From UBA981 sp942490995 (lineage in GTDB: Bacteria; Pseudomonadota; Gammaproteobacteria; Ga0077536), in assembly GCA_942490995.1 (NCBI GenBank), contig CALOBG010000031.1:26921-90920 (forward strand): a DNA stretch of 64,000 nt. The letters run 5' to 3'. Of the stretch, positions 43,001 to 47,551 are shown piece after piece; within the stretch, counting starts at the first letter, position 1, and the number at the start of each line of letters is the position of its first letter. The notes beneath the pieces were generated by a model. The model was not told where the DNA came from. It searched no databases and saw only the letters and a list, made by a program, of their open reading frames with translations. The position numbers were made by a program, and so were the translations under genes.

Positions 43001-43903
43001 GAATGCGGTAAGCGTCCCAACGACCGTGCCGACTATGCTGTTCTCGGCCACCTGAAAGCTTGTCGGCGAGGTGAATAGCGGCGCGTCGTTGACATCGCTG
43101 ACATTGATGGTGACGGACTCAGTGTCGCTTCCGCCTTGGTTGTCAGAGACGCGAACGTCAAGAACGAATTGATTAATGGTTTCGAAATCAAGTCTCGAGG
43201 GATCGGCGATGGTCAACGCACCAGTCGCCGCATTAATGGCAAAAATACCGGCCTCGTTGCCCCCGATGATTGAAAATGCCAGCGCATCGCCATCCCGGTC
43301 GTCCGCAGTCACCAGGCCGACCAGATCGCCCACCAGAGCCGCCTCACTGACGCCGAACGACTGACCTGTCGCGAGCACCGGGTCTTCGTTCGATACGATG
43401 CCGGCGGCGTTTTCGATACCCTGGCCGTCGAATCGACTGCGGCCCTCGTCATCGCCACCGCCATTGCTGTTACCATCTTCGAACACGCTGGGAAACACGC
43501 TGCGCAAGGCAGCGCCACGCGCGGCATTGCCGGCCCCGGCGAACGATTCGGGCAGGCCCTGCAGTTCAGCCAGGGCATAGCCCTCGCCGCTGAGGGCAGT
43601 CAATGACAGCGGGCTGAAGCTGCTGGTCGCCGTGATCAGGTGGAAGCCGGTTTCGTCGACGTAACCCAGAGCTGATGGCGGCGCATCGGCCGGCGCTGCG
43701 GTAAAAAAGCCGCTGATGCGAAACTGTTCGCCATCGGCTTCGAGGGTCAGGTCGTCGCCGTCCTGGGCAGCGGCCAGGGCAACCGCGGCTTCGGGGGTCA
43801 GAACGACCGTCTCGCCGGGGTTGATGGCCAGCGGCTGACCAGCCACGAGTGTCGCTTCGCGAACGTTACCGTCCGCGTCGATGATCTTTACGTCTATCGC
43901 CAT
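25040..43903 (-). CDS. Giant type I-secreted repeat adhesin (6287 residues)
   Basis: One uninterrupted frame encodes 6287 residues (about 600 kDa). Layout: an N-terminal module without signal peptide (1-~170); five cadherin-like repeats (~172-690) with AENS, DxD and NDAP motifs; further NDxP-ending beta-sandwich domains (~690-1275); a tandem array (~1275-5110) of 159-residue modules built around DPELD, GGANADDVFSGTGTL and LVNDQN; several diverged domains; seven FG-GAP/integrin-like calcium loops such as DVNGDGFADLIIG (~5560-6115); and a C-terminus with degenerate RTX-type turns (GAGNDILRV, GGGGIDVL). I see a single Cys, in GGGAPCVM. No LapG-type TAAG/PAAG site is seen in the N-terminal module, and no PEP-CTERM signal at the end. 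It follows the HlyD gene by 162 bp as last gene of a TolC-ABC-HlyD operon, so calcium-stabilised type I export to the cell surface is the likely fate. Confidence 0.95.
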   Translation of the reverse strand: MAIDVKIIDADGNVREATLVAGQPLAINPGETVVLTPEAAVALAAAQDGDDLTLEADGEQFRISGFFTAAPADAPPSALGYVDETGFHLITATSSFSPLSLTALSGEGYALAELQGLPESFAGAGNAARGAALRSVFPSVFEDGNSNGGGDDEGRSRFDGQGIENAAGIVSNEDPVLATGQSFGVSEAALVGDLVGLVTADDRDGDALAFSIIGGNEAGIFAINAATGALTIADPSRLDFETINQFVLDVRVSDNQGGSDTESVTINVSDVNDAPLFTSPTSFQVAENSIVGTVVGTLTAFDADMPPNDLRFFIVGGNEAGFFALNATTGTLTIANTLGLDFETVTQFALEIQVTDNQGGIDTETVTVNVSDVNDAPLFTSPTSFQVAENSIAGTVVGTLTASDTDTPLGNLTFSIVGGNESGVFAINAATGVLSIADPSGLDFESLTQITLQVQVSDNQGGIDAETVTINVTDVNDAPQFTSPTSFLVTENSMVGAAVGTLTATDVDTPVGNLRFSIVGGSGASAFTVDAVTGAISVADNTLLDREARAELTLQVQVDDNGAPNQSTVQNVTVQIGPVDEFVPVVAGAGPFSVAENTTAVGIITATDADLPGDALTYSIVPGGDGVLFSIDAATGVLRFLNPPDAEMAGDIGGDNVYDITVAATSDGVNFGTAPVQITVTNVNEAPVVGAPGAPLAATEDVVLALHGQGFTVADVDAGPAAILTATLAVAQGTINVTVGDSGTAVIGGNGSASVTVTGTQSQLDALLTGAGTGLIDYSTVQAPAASTNFTVTVNDGGASGTDPGLSGGPADEEGSNSTTINITAVNDNPTLVLDADNSSGAGLPDYTTGFAVGGVPVAILDGDFALNDIDSPTLASITIAVTNPLNGGDDVLAGVGSGAVDQVVFAVGAANTLTLSASGGSASIADFRAALASVTYVNNASPMAADTTQRVITFTVDDGAGANNLSAVATAFVGVSTPPVVDLDTAGAGNNFANTFTEDVGGGAFGSGLIAIHNLNNVLVTDLDMDPLDRMTVTIRAGTFQLGADVLSATGDVGGADMVFYNAATGVLLITASGGSAPAASFQTVLNSVRFNNTSDTPSEVARLIDVVVRDDQGVSSDSVPGGLATATITVQAANDAPVVTAPGAAQNVQEGVGLNLHGAGFTVTDVDAGVGTLTANLSVGEGTVTVGAGTTGVGIVNNGTANVTVTGTAAQINNLLIGASGGTVVYLNNNDVPAATTTFTVTVNDGGNFGVDPGLSGDGSSEAGSNNVLINIEARNDAPVITALNGGGTFVESAGPVVIDADVAVADAELAALNGGLGNFQGASLILARQGGTNTDDSFGFNTGGASFAVNGAALEDLGGNQFATFTNVGGTLTITFTSAAATATTALVNDVLQRVTYNNVSNGPPSSVALDYLFSDGNTGPGFAQGTGLAPGQATGTATLSVIAVNDAPVLVVNAGPVLFAESGPAIVLDGAAVVSDPELDALNANNGNYAGATLTIARNGGANADDVFSGTGTLSAALTQGGTFAIGATTVGTVTTNSGGTLLLTFNANATSALVDSVLQQIGYSNANNNPPASVTIDWSFNDGNAGAQGSGGALADTGSVTVNITTANDAPVFTNLGGAVGFTENGAAVVLDSNALLSDPELDATNWSGATLQLSRNGGANADDVFSGTGTLSATLTQGGTFAIGATTVGTVTTNSGGTLLLTFNGNATAALVDSVLQQIAYSNTNDNPPASVQIDYLVNDQNLGAQGAGGALTDSGSVTVNITATNDAPVFTGLGGAVGFTEDGAAVVLDNDATLSDPELDATNWSGATLRLVRNGGANADDVFSGTGTLTGTLTQGATFAIGATTVGTVTTNSGGTLLLTFNANATAALVDSVLQQIGYSNTSNTPPASVQIDYLVNDQNAGAQGAGGALTGSGSVTVNLTSNNDAPVNVLQSTMQPAETGVNLVFNTMNTNQISITDVDAGGLNVNVQLTTSAGGGTFTLSGVAGLTGDTDGSDGTLNITGTLVAVNAALDGLIYNTSTAGAQTLTVTTSDLGNTGTLGGVQTDIDVVTVTASDRPDVVLDDGAGVANQTVAEDTFLTFDFDAGVGVGNGFQVSDLDDTTLTVDLTVTNGTLTPNGLVGLGGSADTDGSDGTLSLTGTIASLNTALDGLQYRGNLNYFGGDTLTITATDDTPLSSMETINLTVTSVNDAPVFTNLGGAVGFTEDGTAVVLDNNALLSDVELDVANNWSGATLRLLRNGGANADDVFSGTGTLTATLTQGGTFAISGTTVGTVTTNSGGTLLLTFNGNATAALVDNVLQQIAYSNTNNNPPASVQIDYLVNDQNAGAQGAGGALTGSGSVTVNITANNDAPAFTNLGGAAGFTEDGAAVVLDSNALLSDPELDATNWSGATLQLSRNGGANADDVFSGTGTLTGTLTQGGTFAIGATTVGTVTTNSGGTLLLTFDANATAALVDSVLQQIAYSNTNNNPPASVQIDYLVNDQNAGAQGIGGALTGTGSVTVNITANNDAPVFTGLGGAVGFTEDGVAVVLDNDATLSDPELDGTNWSGATLRLVRNGGANADDVFSGSGTLSATLTQGGTFAIGATTVGTVTTNSGGTLLLTFNANATAALVDSVLQQIAYRNTSNTPPASVQIDYLVNDQNAGAQGAGGALTGTGSVTVNITANNDAPVFTNLGGAVGFTENGAAVVLDSNALLSDPELDVTNWSGATLQLSRNGGANADDVFSGTGTLTGTLTQGGTFAIGATTVGTVTTNSGGTLLLTFNGNATAALVDSVLQQIAYSNTNDNPPASVQIDYLVNDQNLGAQGAGGALTDSGSVTVNITATNDAPVFTGLGGAVGFTEDGAAVVLDNDATLSDPELDATNWSGATLRLVRNGGANADDVFSGTGTLTGTLTQGATFAIGATTVGTVTTNSGGTLLLTFNANATAALVDSVLQQIGYSNTSNTPPASVQIDYLVNDQNAGAQGAGGALTGSGSVTVNLTSNNDAPVNVLQSTMQPAETGVNLVFNTMNTNQISITDVDAGGLNVNVQLTTSAGGGTFTLSGVAGLTGDTDGSDGTLNITGTLVAVNAALDGLIYNTSTAGAQTLTVTTSDLGNTGTLGGVQTDIDVVTVTASDRPDVVLDDGAGVANQTVAEDTFLTFDFDAGVGVGNGFQVSDLDDTTLTVDLTVTNGTLTPNGLVGLGGSADTDGSDGTLSLTGTIASLNTALDGLQYRGNLNYFGGDTLTITATDDTPLSSMETINLTVTSVNDAPVFTNLGGAVGFTEDGTAVVLDNNALLSDVELDVANNWSGATLRLLRNGGANADDVFSGTGTLTATLTQGGTFAISGTTVGTVTTNSGGTLLLTFNGNATAALVDNVLQQIAYSNTNNNPPASVQIDYLVNDQNGGAQGAGGALTGTGSVTVNITANNDAPAFTNLGGAVGFTEDGAAVVLDSNALLSDPELDATNWSGATLRLVRNGGANADDVFSGTGTLTGTLTQGGTFAIGATTVGTVTTNSGGTLLLTFNANATAALVDSVLQQIAYSNTNNNPPASVQIDYLVNDQNGGAQGIGGALTGTGSVTVNITANNDAPVFTGLGGAVGFTEDGVAVVLDNDATLSDPELDGTNWSGATLRLVRNGGANADDVFSGSGTLSAALTQGGTFAIGATTVGTVTTNSGGTLLLTFNGNATAALVDSVLQQIAYRNTSNTPPASVQIDYLVNDQNAGAQGAGGALTGTGSVTVNITANNDAPTFTNLGGAVGFTENGAAVVLDSDALLSDPELDATNWSGATLQLSRNGGANADDVFSGTGTLTGTLTQGGTFAIGATTVGTVTTNSGGTLLLTFNGNATAALVDSVLQQIAYSNTNNNPPGSVQIDYLVNDQNLGAQGAGGALTDSGSVTVNITATNDAPVFTGLGGAVGFTEDGAAVVLDGDATLSDPELDATNWSGATLRLVRNGGANADDVFSGSGTLSAALTQGATFAIGATTVGTVTTNSGGTLLLTFNANATAALVDSVLQQIGYSNTSNTPPASVQIDYLVNDQNGGAQGAGGALTGSGSVTVNLTSNNDAPVNVLQSTMQSAETSVNLVFNTMNTNQISITDVDAGGLNVNVQLTTSAGGGTFTLSGVAGLTGDTDGSDGTLNITGTLVAVNAALDGLIYNTSTAGAQTLTVTTSDLGNTGTLGGVQTDIDVVTVTASDRPDVVLDDGAGVANQTVAEDTFLTFDFDAGVGVGNGFQVSDLDDTTLTVDLTVTNGTLTPNGLVGLGGSADTDGSDGTLSLTGTIASLNTALDGLQYRGNLNYFGGDTLTITATDDTPLSSMETINLTVTSVNDAPVFTNLGGAVGFTEDGTAVVLDNNALLSDVELDVANNWSGATLRLLRNGGANADDVFSGTGTLTGTLTQGGTFAIGATTVGTVTTNSGGTLLLTFNANATAALVDSVLQQIAYSNTNNNPPASVQIDYLVNDQNGGAQGAGGALTGTGSVTVNITANNDAPAFTNLGGAVGFTEDGAAVVLDSNALLSDPELDATNWSGATLRLVRNGGANADDVFSGTGTLTGTLTQGGTFAIGATTVGTVTTNSGGTLLLTFDANATAALVDSVLQQIAYSNTNNNPPASVQIDYLVNDQNGGAQGIGGALTGTGSVTVNITANNDAPVFTGLDATPGFTEDGVAVALDNNATLSDPELDATNWSGATLRLVRNGGANADDVFSGSGTLSAVLTQGGTFAISGTTVGTVTTNSGGTLLLTFNANATAALVDSVLQQIAYRNTNNNPPASVQIDYLVNDQNAGAQGAGGALTGTGSVTVNITANNDAPVFTNLGGAVGFTEDGAAVVLDSNALLSDPELDVTNWSGATLQLSRNGGANADDVFSGTGTLTGTLTQGGTFAIGATTVGTVTTNSGGTLLLTFNANATAALVDSVLQQIAYSNTNNNPPGSVQIDYLVNDQNAGAQGIGGARTGTGSVTVNITANNDAPVFTGLDATPGFTEDGAAVALDSNATLSDPELDATNWSGATLRLVRNGGANADDVFSGTGTLSAALTQGGTFAIGATTVGTVTTNSGGTLLLTFNANATAALVDSVLQQIGYRNTSNTPPASVQIDFLVNDQNAGAQGAGGAKTGTGSVTVTITEVNDAPVVMSPPSIGAVSSPINLINQIMVSDPDAGNEDLLLTLSSNQGGATIDVTVIPPGLVVTNNNSQTVTLEGTLTELTTALSNNIFYGFSGSSTITVTLNDQNVGGGALSDVEVINVNINTPPTITNMTGTLSYIEDEVARIIDQGTPAGVTDPDSANFDTGTLTVSITSGGTPTEDVIGIRNQGVGAGQIGVSGANVSFSNVVFGTFTGGSGGSNLVVTFDPDASPAAVTALLQNLIYTNTNTGNPSTTARTLEFVVTDGDGGTSATATMTVSVAARNDAPLLDNTDTPVMTAVDENAAAPAGTIASVGGTLISTLVDLNPPVGGLDNVTDPDGSSLTGIAITALNGANGTWWFTANNGATAWTQITVGAISESNALLLAADANTGIFFRPNAAFNGTVTNAITFRAWDQTFGTATTTTNTAGANNGGTTAFSTAIDTANVTVNAAGGGVTAQIDLGTLNGTAGLKITGVVGNSSQTFADLLGGSVSFAGDVNGDGFADLIIGATNAEAPADSIGNNRGEAYLFLGADTATLNTRANGTTGFSVASLNGTNGITLLGPSGNDHAGERVGAGGDVDGDGLSDILIGENDISGESEAYLLFGDSTTDLGALNNLALNSLFGGTDNNSDGKADGVIFDGIAINGEATSARVIGDVDNDGIDDILVGSGGHDGAGTNAGAAYLIYGNSPAALTALPNLGGVNAGIRNFAGGAANARLGAEVSGIGDVNNDGIDDFAISAPNSSSSGKTYIIFGASRAALSALPALDSLNGSNGGFILSESGSTQFGASVSALGDFNGDGIDDFIVGAGGGFGTAYVVFGRSGVNPFAGNLTTAQLGGTNSATFISNGFSMFGTGLGVGAAGAGDINGDGLADIVVGAGNVNNAYIIFGTTTPADLLSVPNFFVSVGQNNLFVDLSDGSDIGGSGAISHGYQLLPGGTLHGRGVLLAGPNFSSAGVAVDGAGDINNDGFDDVVIGANTATVGLELNAGTAFVVYGQNFGGGAPCVMATATTDGEVLIGGADIDTLSSGTQSGVVMLAGAGNDILRVNGNEGRVNGGGGIDVLTPSQADIPLDFDALVSHKNYTGIEQIQLNSMGDNLLRIGLQDVLEMSGSLNEILVTGDAGNDSIEIASAGWVRTVAAESRDVLIDATGLTESLSFDSYTLATSNVNLLVQSDLSQVII
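28560..40070 (-). repeat. Tandem array of 477-bp coding repeats
   Basis: Each unit encodes 159 residues ending in NDAP. Marker segments (LVNDQN codons) recur about every 477 bp near 28650, 29120, 29600, 30075 and 30552; 31825-33735; 35005-36918; and 38185-39143, giving about 17 canonical copies plus diverged ones toward 40 kb. Copies differ mainly at a few hypervariable codons (for example LRLVRN versus LQLSRN, DATLSD versus NALLSD). Two different domains (NVLQSTMQ... and RPDVVLDD...) interrupt the array three times. Confidence 0.9.
30597..38820 (-). repeat. Higher-order 3180-bp super-repeat inside the adhesin
   Basis: A block of five 159-residue modules plus two distinct domains (1060 residues) repeats at exactly 3180-bp spacing (anchors at 31021, 34201, 37381). 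By eye, 34270-35640 and 37450-38820 are identical over about 1.37 kb; the copy from ~31021 differs at scattered sites. Such identity implies recent duplication or gene conversion. Copy number could also be wrong in the assembly. Confidence 0.88.
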
Positions 43904-44065
43904 GTTCCTGACCCCGCTGCGTACCCGCAGCTCCGCTTAAGCCTGTGATTAAAGCCGGCTGACAACTGTTTGAGCTTGAAGTACTTCACGGTTCGTCACA
44001 GTCAGCCTGTATTACGGAAATATTACCCAAAATAGTCGTATTTGTTGTGCCGCCGCCGCGCTTCG
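43904..44065 (-). promoter_or_regulatory. Leader region of the adhesin gene with dyads
   Basis: Between the HlyD stop and the adhesin ATG lie a 12-bp palindrome TGAAGTACTTCA (43977-43988) and a hairpin GCTGCG-TACC-CGCAGC (43916-43931) ending 12 bp before the start codon, next to an AGGA Shine-Dalgarno. These suggest separate control of adhesin expression (internal promoter, operator or translational hairpin). No sigma-54 motif is present. Confidence 0.45.
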
Positions 44066-45277
44066 CTAGCGTTCGTGCAGCGCGCTGTCGCGCACCTTCA
44101 GGACCGGCTTGAGCAGATATTCGAGAACGGTTTTACGCCCGGTCAGCACCTCAACGGTAGCCACCATGCCGGGAATTATCGGTAGCGGGCCGTCCTTACC
44201 CGCCAATTCAGCCGAGTCCGTGCGTACATAGACGCGGTAGTAACTGTCGTCCGGATTCCGCTCATCGGTGATGGTATCGGCGCTGATCTGCACCAGGGTG
44301 CCGCGCAAACCGCCATAAATCGAGTAATCGTAGGCCGACAGCTTGACCGTGGCGGCCTGGCCGGGCCGCAGGAACGCGACGTCGGCCGGTCTGATCCGCG
44401 CTTCGAGAAGCAGATTGTCCTCCAGCGGCACTATTTCCATGATTTCCTGGCCCGGCGCAATCACCCCACCAAGGGTCGTGACCTTGATATTTTTGACCGT
44501 GCCGCGCATCGGTGCACGAATAATCGAGCGATTGACCTGGTCCTCGCGCGCCGTGATGACCTCGCTGATCGAGGCCAGTTCAGCCTGTTTTTCCGCCAGC
44601 AGCCCGCGCGCCTCGGCCTTGAACGCATTGCGCCGATCCTGGATGCGTCCGTTCAGGTCGATGATGTCGCGCTTGAGGCGCAGAACGTCGACTTCCGAAA
44701 CCGCCCCGCGCGCCACCATCGGCTCGGTCATCGCCAACTCTTCTTCGGCGAGCGTGAGATTGCGCCTGATCGACCCGATCGCCTCGAACAGCGCCGTTCG
44801 ACGGGACAAATACAGATTGCGCTCGCGCTCGCGCAGGGCGAGATCGGCGGTCGCCGAGAAATCCGGTTCGGTACCGGTGGCTTCGGCGCGCAGGCGGGCG
44901 ATTTCGGCGCGCAGGACGTCGGCCTTGGACTGTCCCTCGCGCAGCGATGCTCCGGAGCGCGTGTCGTCGATGCGCAGCAGCATCTGCCCGGGCTCGACGA
45001 TATCGCCCTCGCGCACGCCCAAGTCGACAAGAATGCCGCCCTCCAGGCTCTGGATCACCTGCTCACGTGACGAGGGGATAATTTTGCCTTCGCCGCGCGT
45101 GACTTCGTCGACGATGGCGGTGTCGGCCCAGCGATAGGCCAGCACCAGCACCACCACCAGAAACAACAGGCTGAAGCCCGCCAGGGGATTCGAATCGCGT
45201 GCCTGCGCAAGCCGCGCCTGGCGCAGAAACGCGGTGTCTGCCGTGGTCATATACCCTTGTTTTTTATCAAAAAACAT
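44066..45277 (-). CDS. Type I secretion periplasmic adaptor (HlyD/LapC family)
   Basis: A 403-residue membrane fusion protein. It has a short cytoplasmic N-terminus, one membrane helix (~33-49), a biotinyl-lipoyl-like half domain (GEGKIIPSSREQVIQSLEGGI), a long alpha-hairpin coiled coil (~110-245), the second lipoyl half (IIRAPMRGTVKNIKVTTLGGV) and a beta-barrel domain to the C-terminus. It bridges the ABC transporter and TolC. The start at 45277 is 5 bp after the ABC stop; an internal ATG at 45250 with AAGGG just upstream is an alternative. It is immediately upstream of the adhesin it probably exports. Confidence 0.94.
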   Translation of the reverse strand: MFFDKKQGYMTTADTAFLRQARLAQARDSNPLAGFSLLFLVVVLVLAYRWADTAIVDEVTRGEGKIIPSSREQVIQSLEGGILVDLGVREGDIVEPGQMLLRIDDTRSGASLREGQSKADVLRAEIARLRAEATGTEPDFSATADLALRERERNLYLSRRTALFEAIGSIRRNLTLAEEELAMTEPMVARGAVSEVDVLRLKRDIIDLNGRIQDRRNAFKAEARGLLAEKQAELASISEVITAREDQVNRSIIRAPMRGTVKNIKVTTLGGVIAPGQEIMEIVPLEDNLLLEARIRPADVAFLRPGQAATVKLSAYDYSIYGGLRGTLVQISADTITDERNPDDSYYRVYVRTDSAELAGKDGPLPIIPGMVATVEVLTGRKTVLEYLLKPVLKVRDSALHER

Positions 45278-45282
45278 GGCGA

Positions 45283-47445
45283 TTAACCGGGTTGGGCGGC
45301 GGGCCGCGCCAGGGCCGATAACACTTCATCGCGCGGGCCGTCCATCACCACGCGCCCGGCTTCGAGCACGATAATGCGCTGGACCAGCGTGAGCATGGTC
45401 GGCTTGTGGGTCACCAGCAACAGCGTGCGGCCGTCGACGAAACGGCCGAACTCGGCAATAAAGCGCGCTTCCGAGGTGTGATCCATCGCGCTGGTAGGCT
45501 CGTCAAGCAGCAGGATGCGCGGCTTGAGCAGGATCGCGCGCGCATTGGCGATCGCCTGGCGCTGGCCGCCGGACAAGCCCTGGCCGCGCTCACCGACGGC
45601 GCGCTGCAGGCCGTCCGGATGCGCCGCGATCATGCCGTCGAGCCCGGCAATGCGCGCCGCTTCGAGTACCTGCGCGTCGTCGGCCTGGGGGTAACCGAGG
45701 GCAATATTGTCACGCAGCGTGCCGTGAAACAGGCTCGGTTCCTGGGCCACGAAGCCGATATGTCGGCGCACATCGGCCGGGTCGAACTGGGCGAGATCGA
45801 TAGCGTCGATACAGACCGTGCCCTTGCCGGGCTGGTAGAGCCCGCAGGCGAGCCGCAACAGGGTACTTTTACCCGAGCCGACCCGACCGAGTATCGCTAC
45901 CCGCTCACCGGCGTTGACGGCGAAACTGACCTCGCTGAGCGATTCGATGGTGGTGTCCGGATAAGCAAAGCTCACGCCGCGCATGGCGACCGCGCCGGCG
46001 ACTTCGGGACGGTGAGTAAACTGCTGCCCGCGTTCGCGGTCGACCGGCTGCTGCATCAAGGTGTTGAGGGTGAAATAGGACGCCCGCGCCTGCTGGTAAC
46101 GCATCATCAGGCTGGCGACCTGCTGCAGCGGCGCGAGTCCGCGTCCGACCAGGATCACACACGCAATCAAGGCGCCGACCGTGAGTTGTCCATCGGCAAT
46201 CAGATAAACGCCCCAGAACACCATCGCGACGCTGACCAGCTGCTGCACGGTGGCGGTGAAATGCACGACCACGGAGGAAATCATGCGCGCCCGCGTCGAT
46301 GAGCGCCCGGCCAGCGCGCTGTAATCTTCGTAGCGGCTCTGCATCTGTCCCTCGGCGCGCATCGCCTTGATGATCTCGGCGCCTTCGATGGCTTCGATCA
46401 GCAGGCCATGGCGCTGCGCGATCTCGCGCAGATTGGCGCGCATGACGATCGCGAGCGGGATCTGCGCCAGCAGTCCGACCACGAAGACCACCGGCACCGC
46501 GGCCAGCGGGATCAGATAGATCGGCCCGCCGATCGCCGCCACGATAGCGATAAAAAACGCCACGAACGGAATGTCCATCAACGCAGTCAGGGTGGCGGCG
46601 GTGATGAATTCGCGCACCGATTCGAACTCGCGCAGCTGCGCGGCAAAGGCGCCGCTGGACGCCGGTCGCGCCGCCATCTTGAGCCCCAGGGTCTGGGCAA
46701 AAATCTGCCCGGCGAGGACCAGGTCCGCCTTGCGCCCGGCGGCGTCGAGAAAGTAGGCACGCAGGGTGCGCGCGCAGAATTCGATGGCGACCGCGGTAGC
46801 CGTGCCGATGGCGAGCACGATCAGCGTTTCGAAGGCGTTGTTTGGAACGACGCGGTCGTAGACGTTCATGATGAACAGCGAGGTTGCCACGGTCAGCACG
46901 TTGACCAGCGATCCGGCGATGAGCGCCTCGACGTAGTACGGCGAATACGCCGCCAGCGTGCCCCAGAACCACGAGCGCCGCCGGCCCACGACAGGCTCGA
47001 CGCGCGACGGCTCGGTATCGAGTTGCGGCTGGGTGAATATGGCGTAGCCGCTGTAGCCCTGCTCGAGTTCGTCGAAACTGGTTTCGCGCGCGCCGAAGCC
47101 GCTTTCCGGCAACACCACCTCGACCACCTGGCGTGACACGATGCGCGTCACGACACAGGCGTTGCCGTCCTTCATGAGCAACGTTACCGGCAGCAACAGC
47201 GGCGTGATACGCCGCAGCTTGCGCCGCACCACGCGTGCCGCATAGCCGTTCTCCTCCGCCGCGCGTACGTATTCGCGAGGGCCGATGCGGCCGTCACTCA
47301 TCGGTATGCCGGATTGCAGCGCGGCGCTCGAAATCGGCCGGCCGTGCAGGCGGGTGATGACATGCAGGCACCCGAGCAGTGGATCGTCCTCGGCGCCGAT
47401 ATCGCCGGCTGGCGGTGGTGTCAGGTGTTGTTGCGCGGCTGACAT
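45283..47445 (-). CDS. Type I secretion ABC transporter/ATPase (LapB/LssB-like)
   Basis: A 720-residue exporter half-transporter. Residues ~15-145 form a C39-peptidase-like domain of the non-proteolytic CLD type (DPLLGCLHVITRLHGRP), used for substrate docking rather than cleavage. Six membrane helices follow (~165-440), then the nucleotide-binding domain: Walker A GRVGSGKST near 520, signature LSGGQRQ and Walker B ILLLDEPTSAMD. It powers one-step export of the adhesin from the cytoplasm. It is placed between the tolC-like gene (106 bp to the TolC stop) and hlyD (5 bp). Confidence 0.94.
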   Translation of the reverse strand: MSAAQQHLTPPPAGDIGAEDDPLLGCLHVITRLHGRPISSAALQSGIPMSDGRIGPREYVRAAEENGYAARVVRRKLRRITPLLLPVTLLMKDGNACVVTRIVSRQVVEVVLPESGFGARETSFDELEQGYSGYAIFTQPQLDTEPSRVEPVVGRRRSWFWGTLAAYSPYYVEALIAGSLVNVLTVATSLFIMNVYDRVVPNNAFETLIVLAIGTATAVAIEFCARTLRAYFLDAAGRKADLVLAGQIFAQTLGLKMAARPASSGAFAAQLREFESVREFITAATLTALMDIPFVAFFIAIVAAIGGPIYLIPLAAVPVVFVVGLLAQIPLAIVMRANLREIAQRHGLLIEAIEGAEIIKAMRAEGQMQSRYEDYSALAGRSSTRARMISSVVVHFTATVQQLVSVAMVFWGVYLIADGQLTVGALIACVILVGRGLAPLQQVASLMMRYQQARASYFTLNTLMQQPVDRERGQQFTHRPEVAGAVAMRGVSFAYPDTTIESLSEVSFAVNAGERVAILGRVGSGKSTLLRLACGLYQPGKGTVCIDAIDLAQFDPADVRRHIGFVAQEPSLFHGTLRDNIALGYPQADDAQVLEAARIAGLDGMIAAHPDGLQRAVGERGQGLSGGQRQAIANARAILLKPRILLLDEPTSAMDHTSEARFIAEFGRFVDGRTLLLVTHKPTMLTLVQRIIVLEAGRVVMDGPRDEVLSALARPAAQPG

Positions 47446-47551
47446 CAGTGGTTCAGTCCTCCGCCATGGTGAGGCAGGTCGTTTCGACCTGCAGTGCGCT
47501 TAGCGTCGAGGCGACGACACAACACCGATGACGCGGCTGCGCCGGTGTCGT

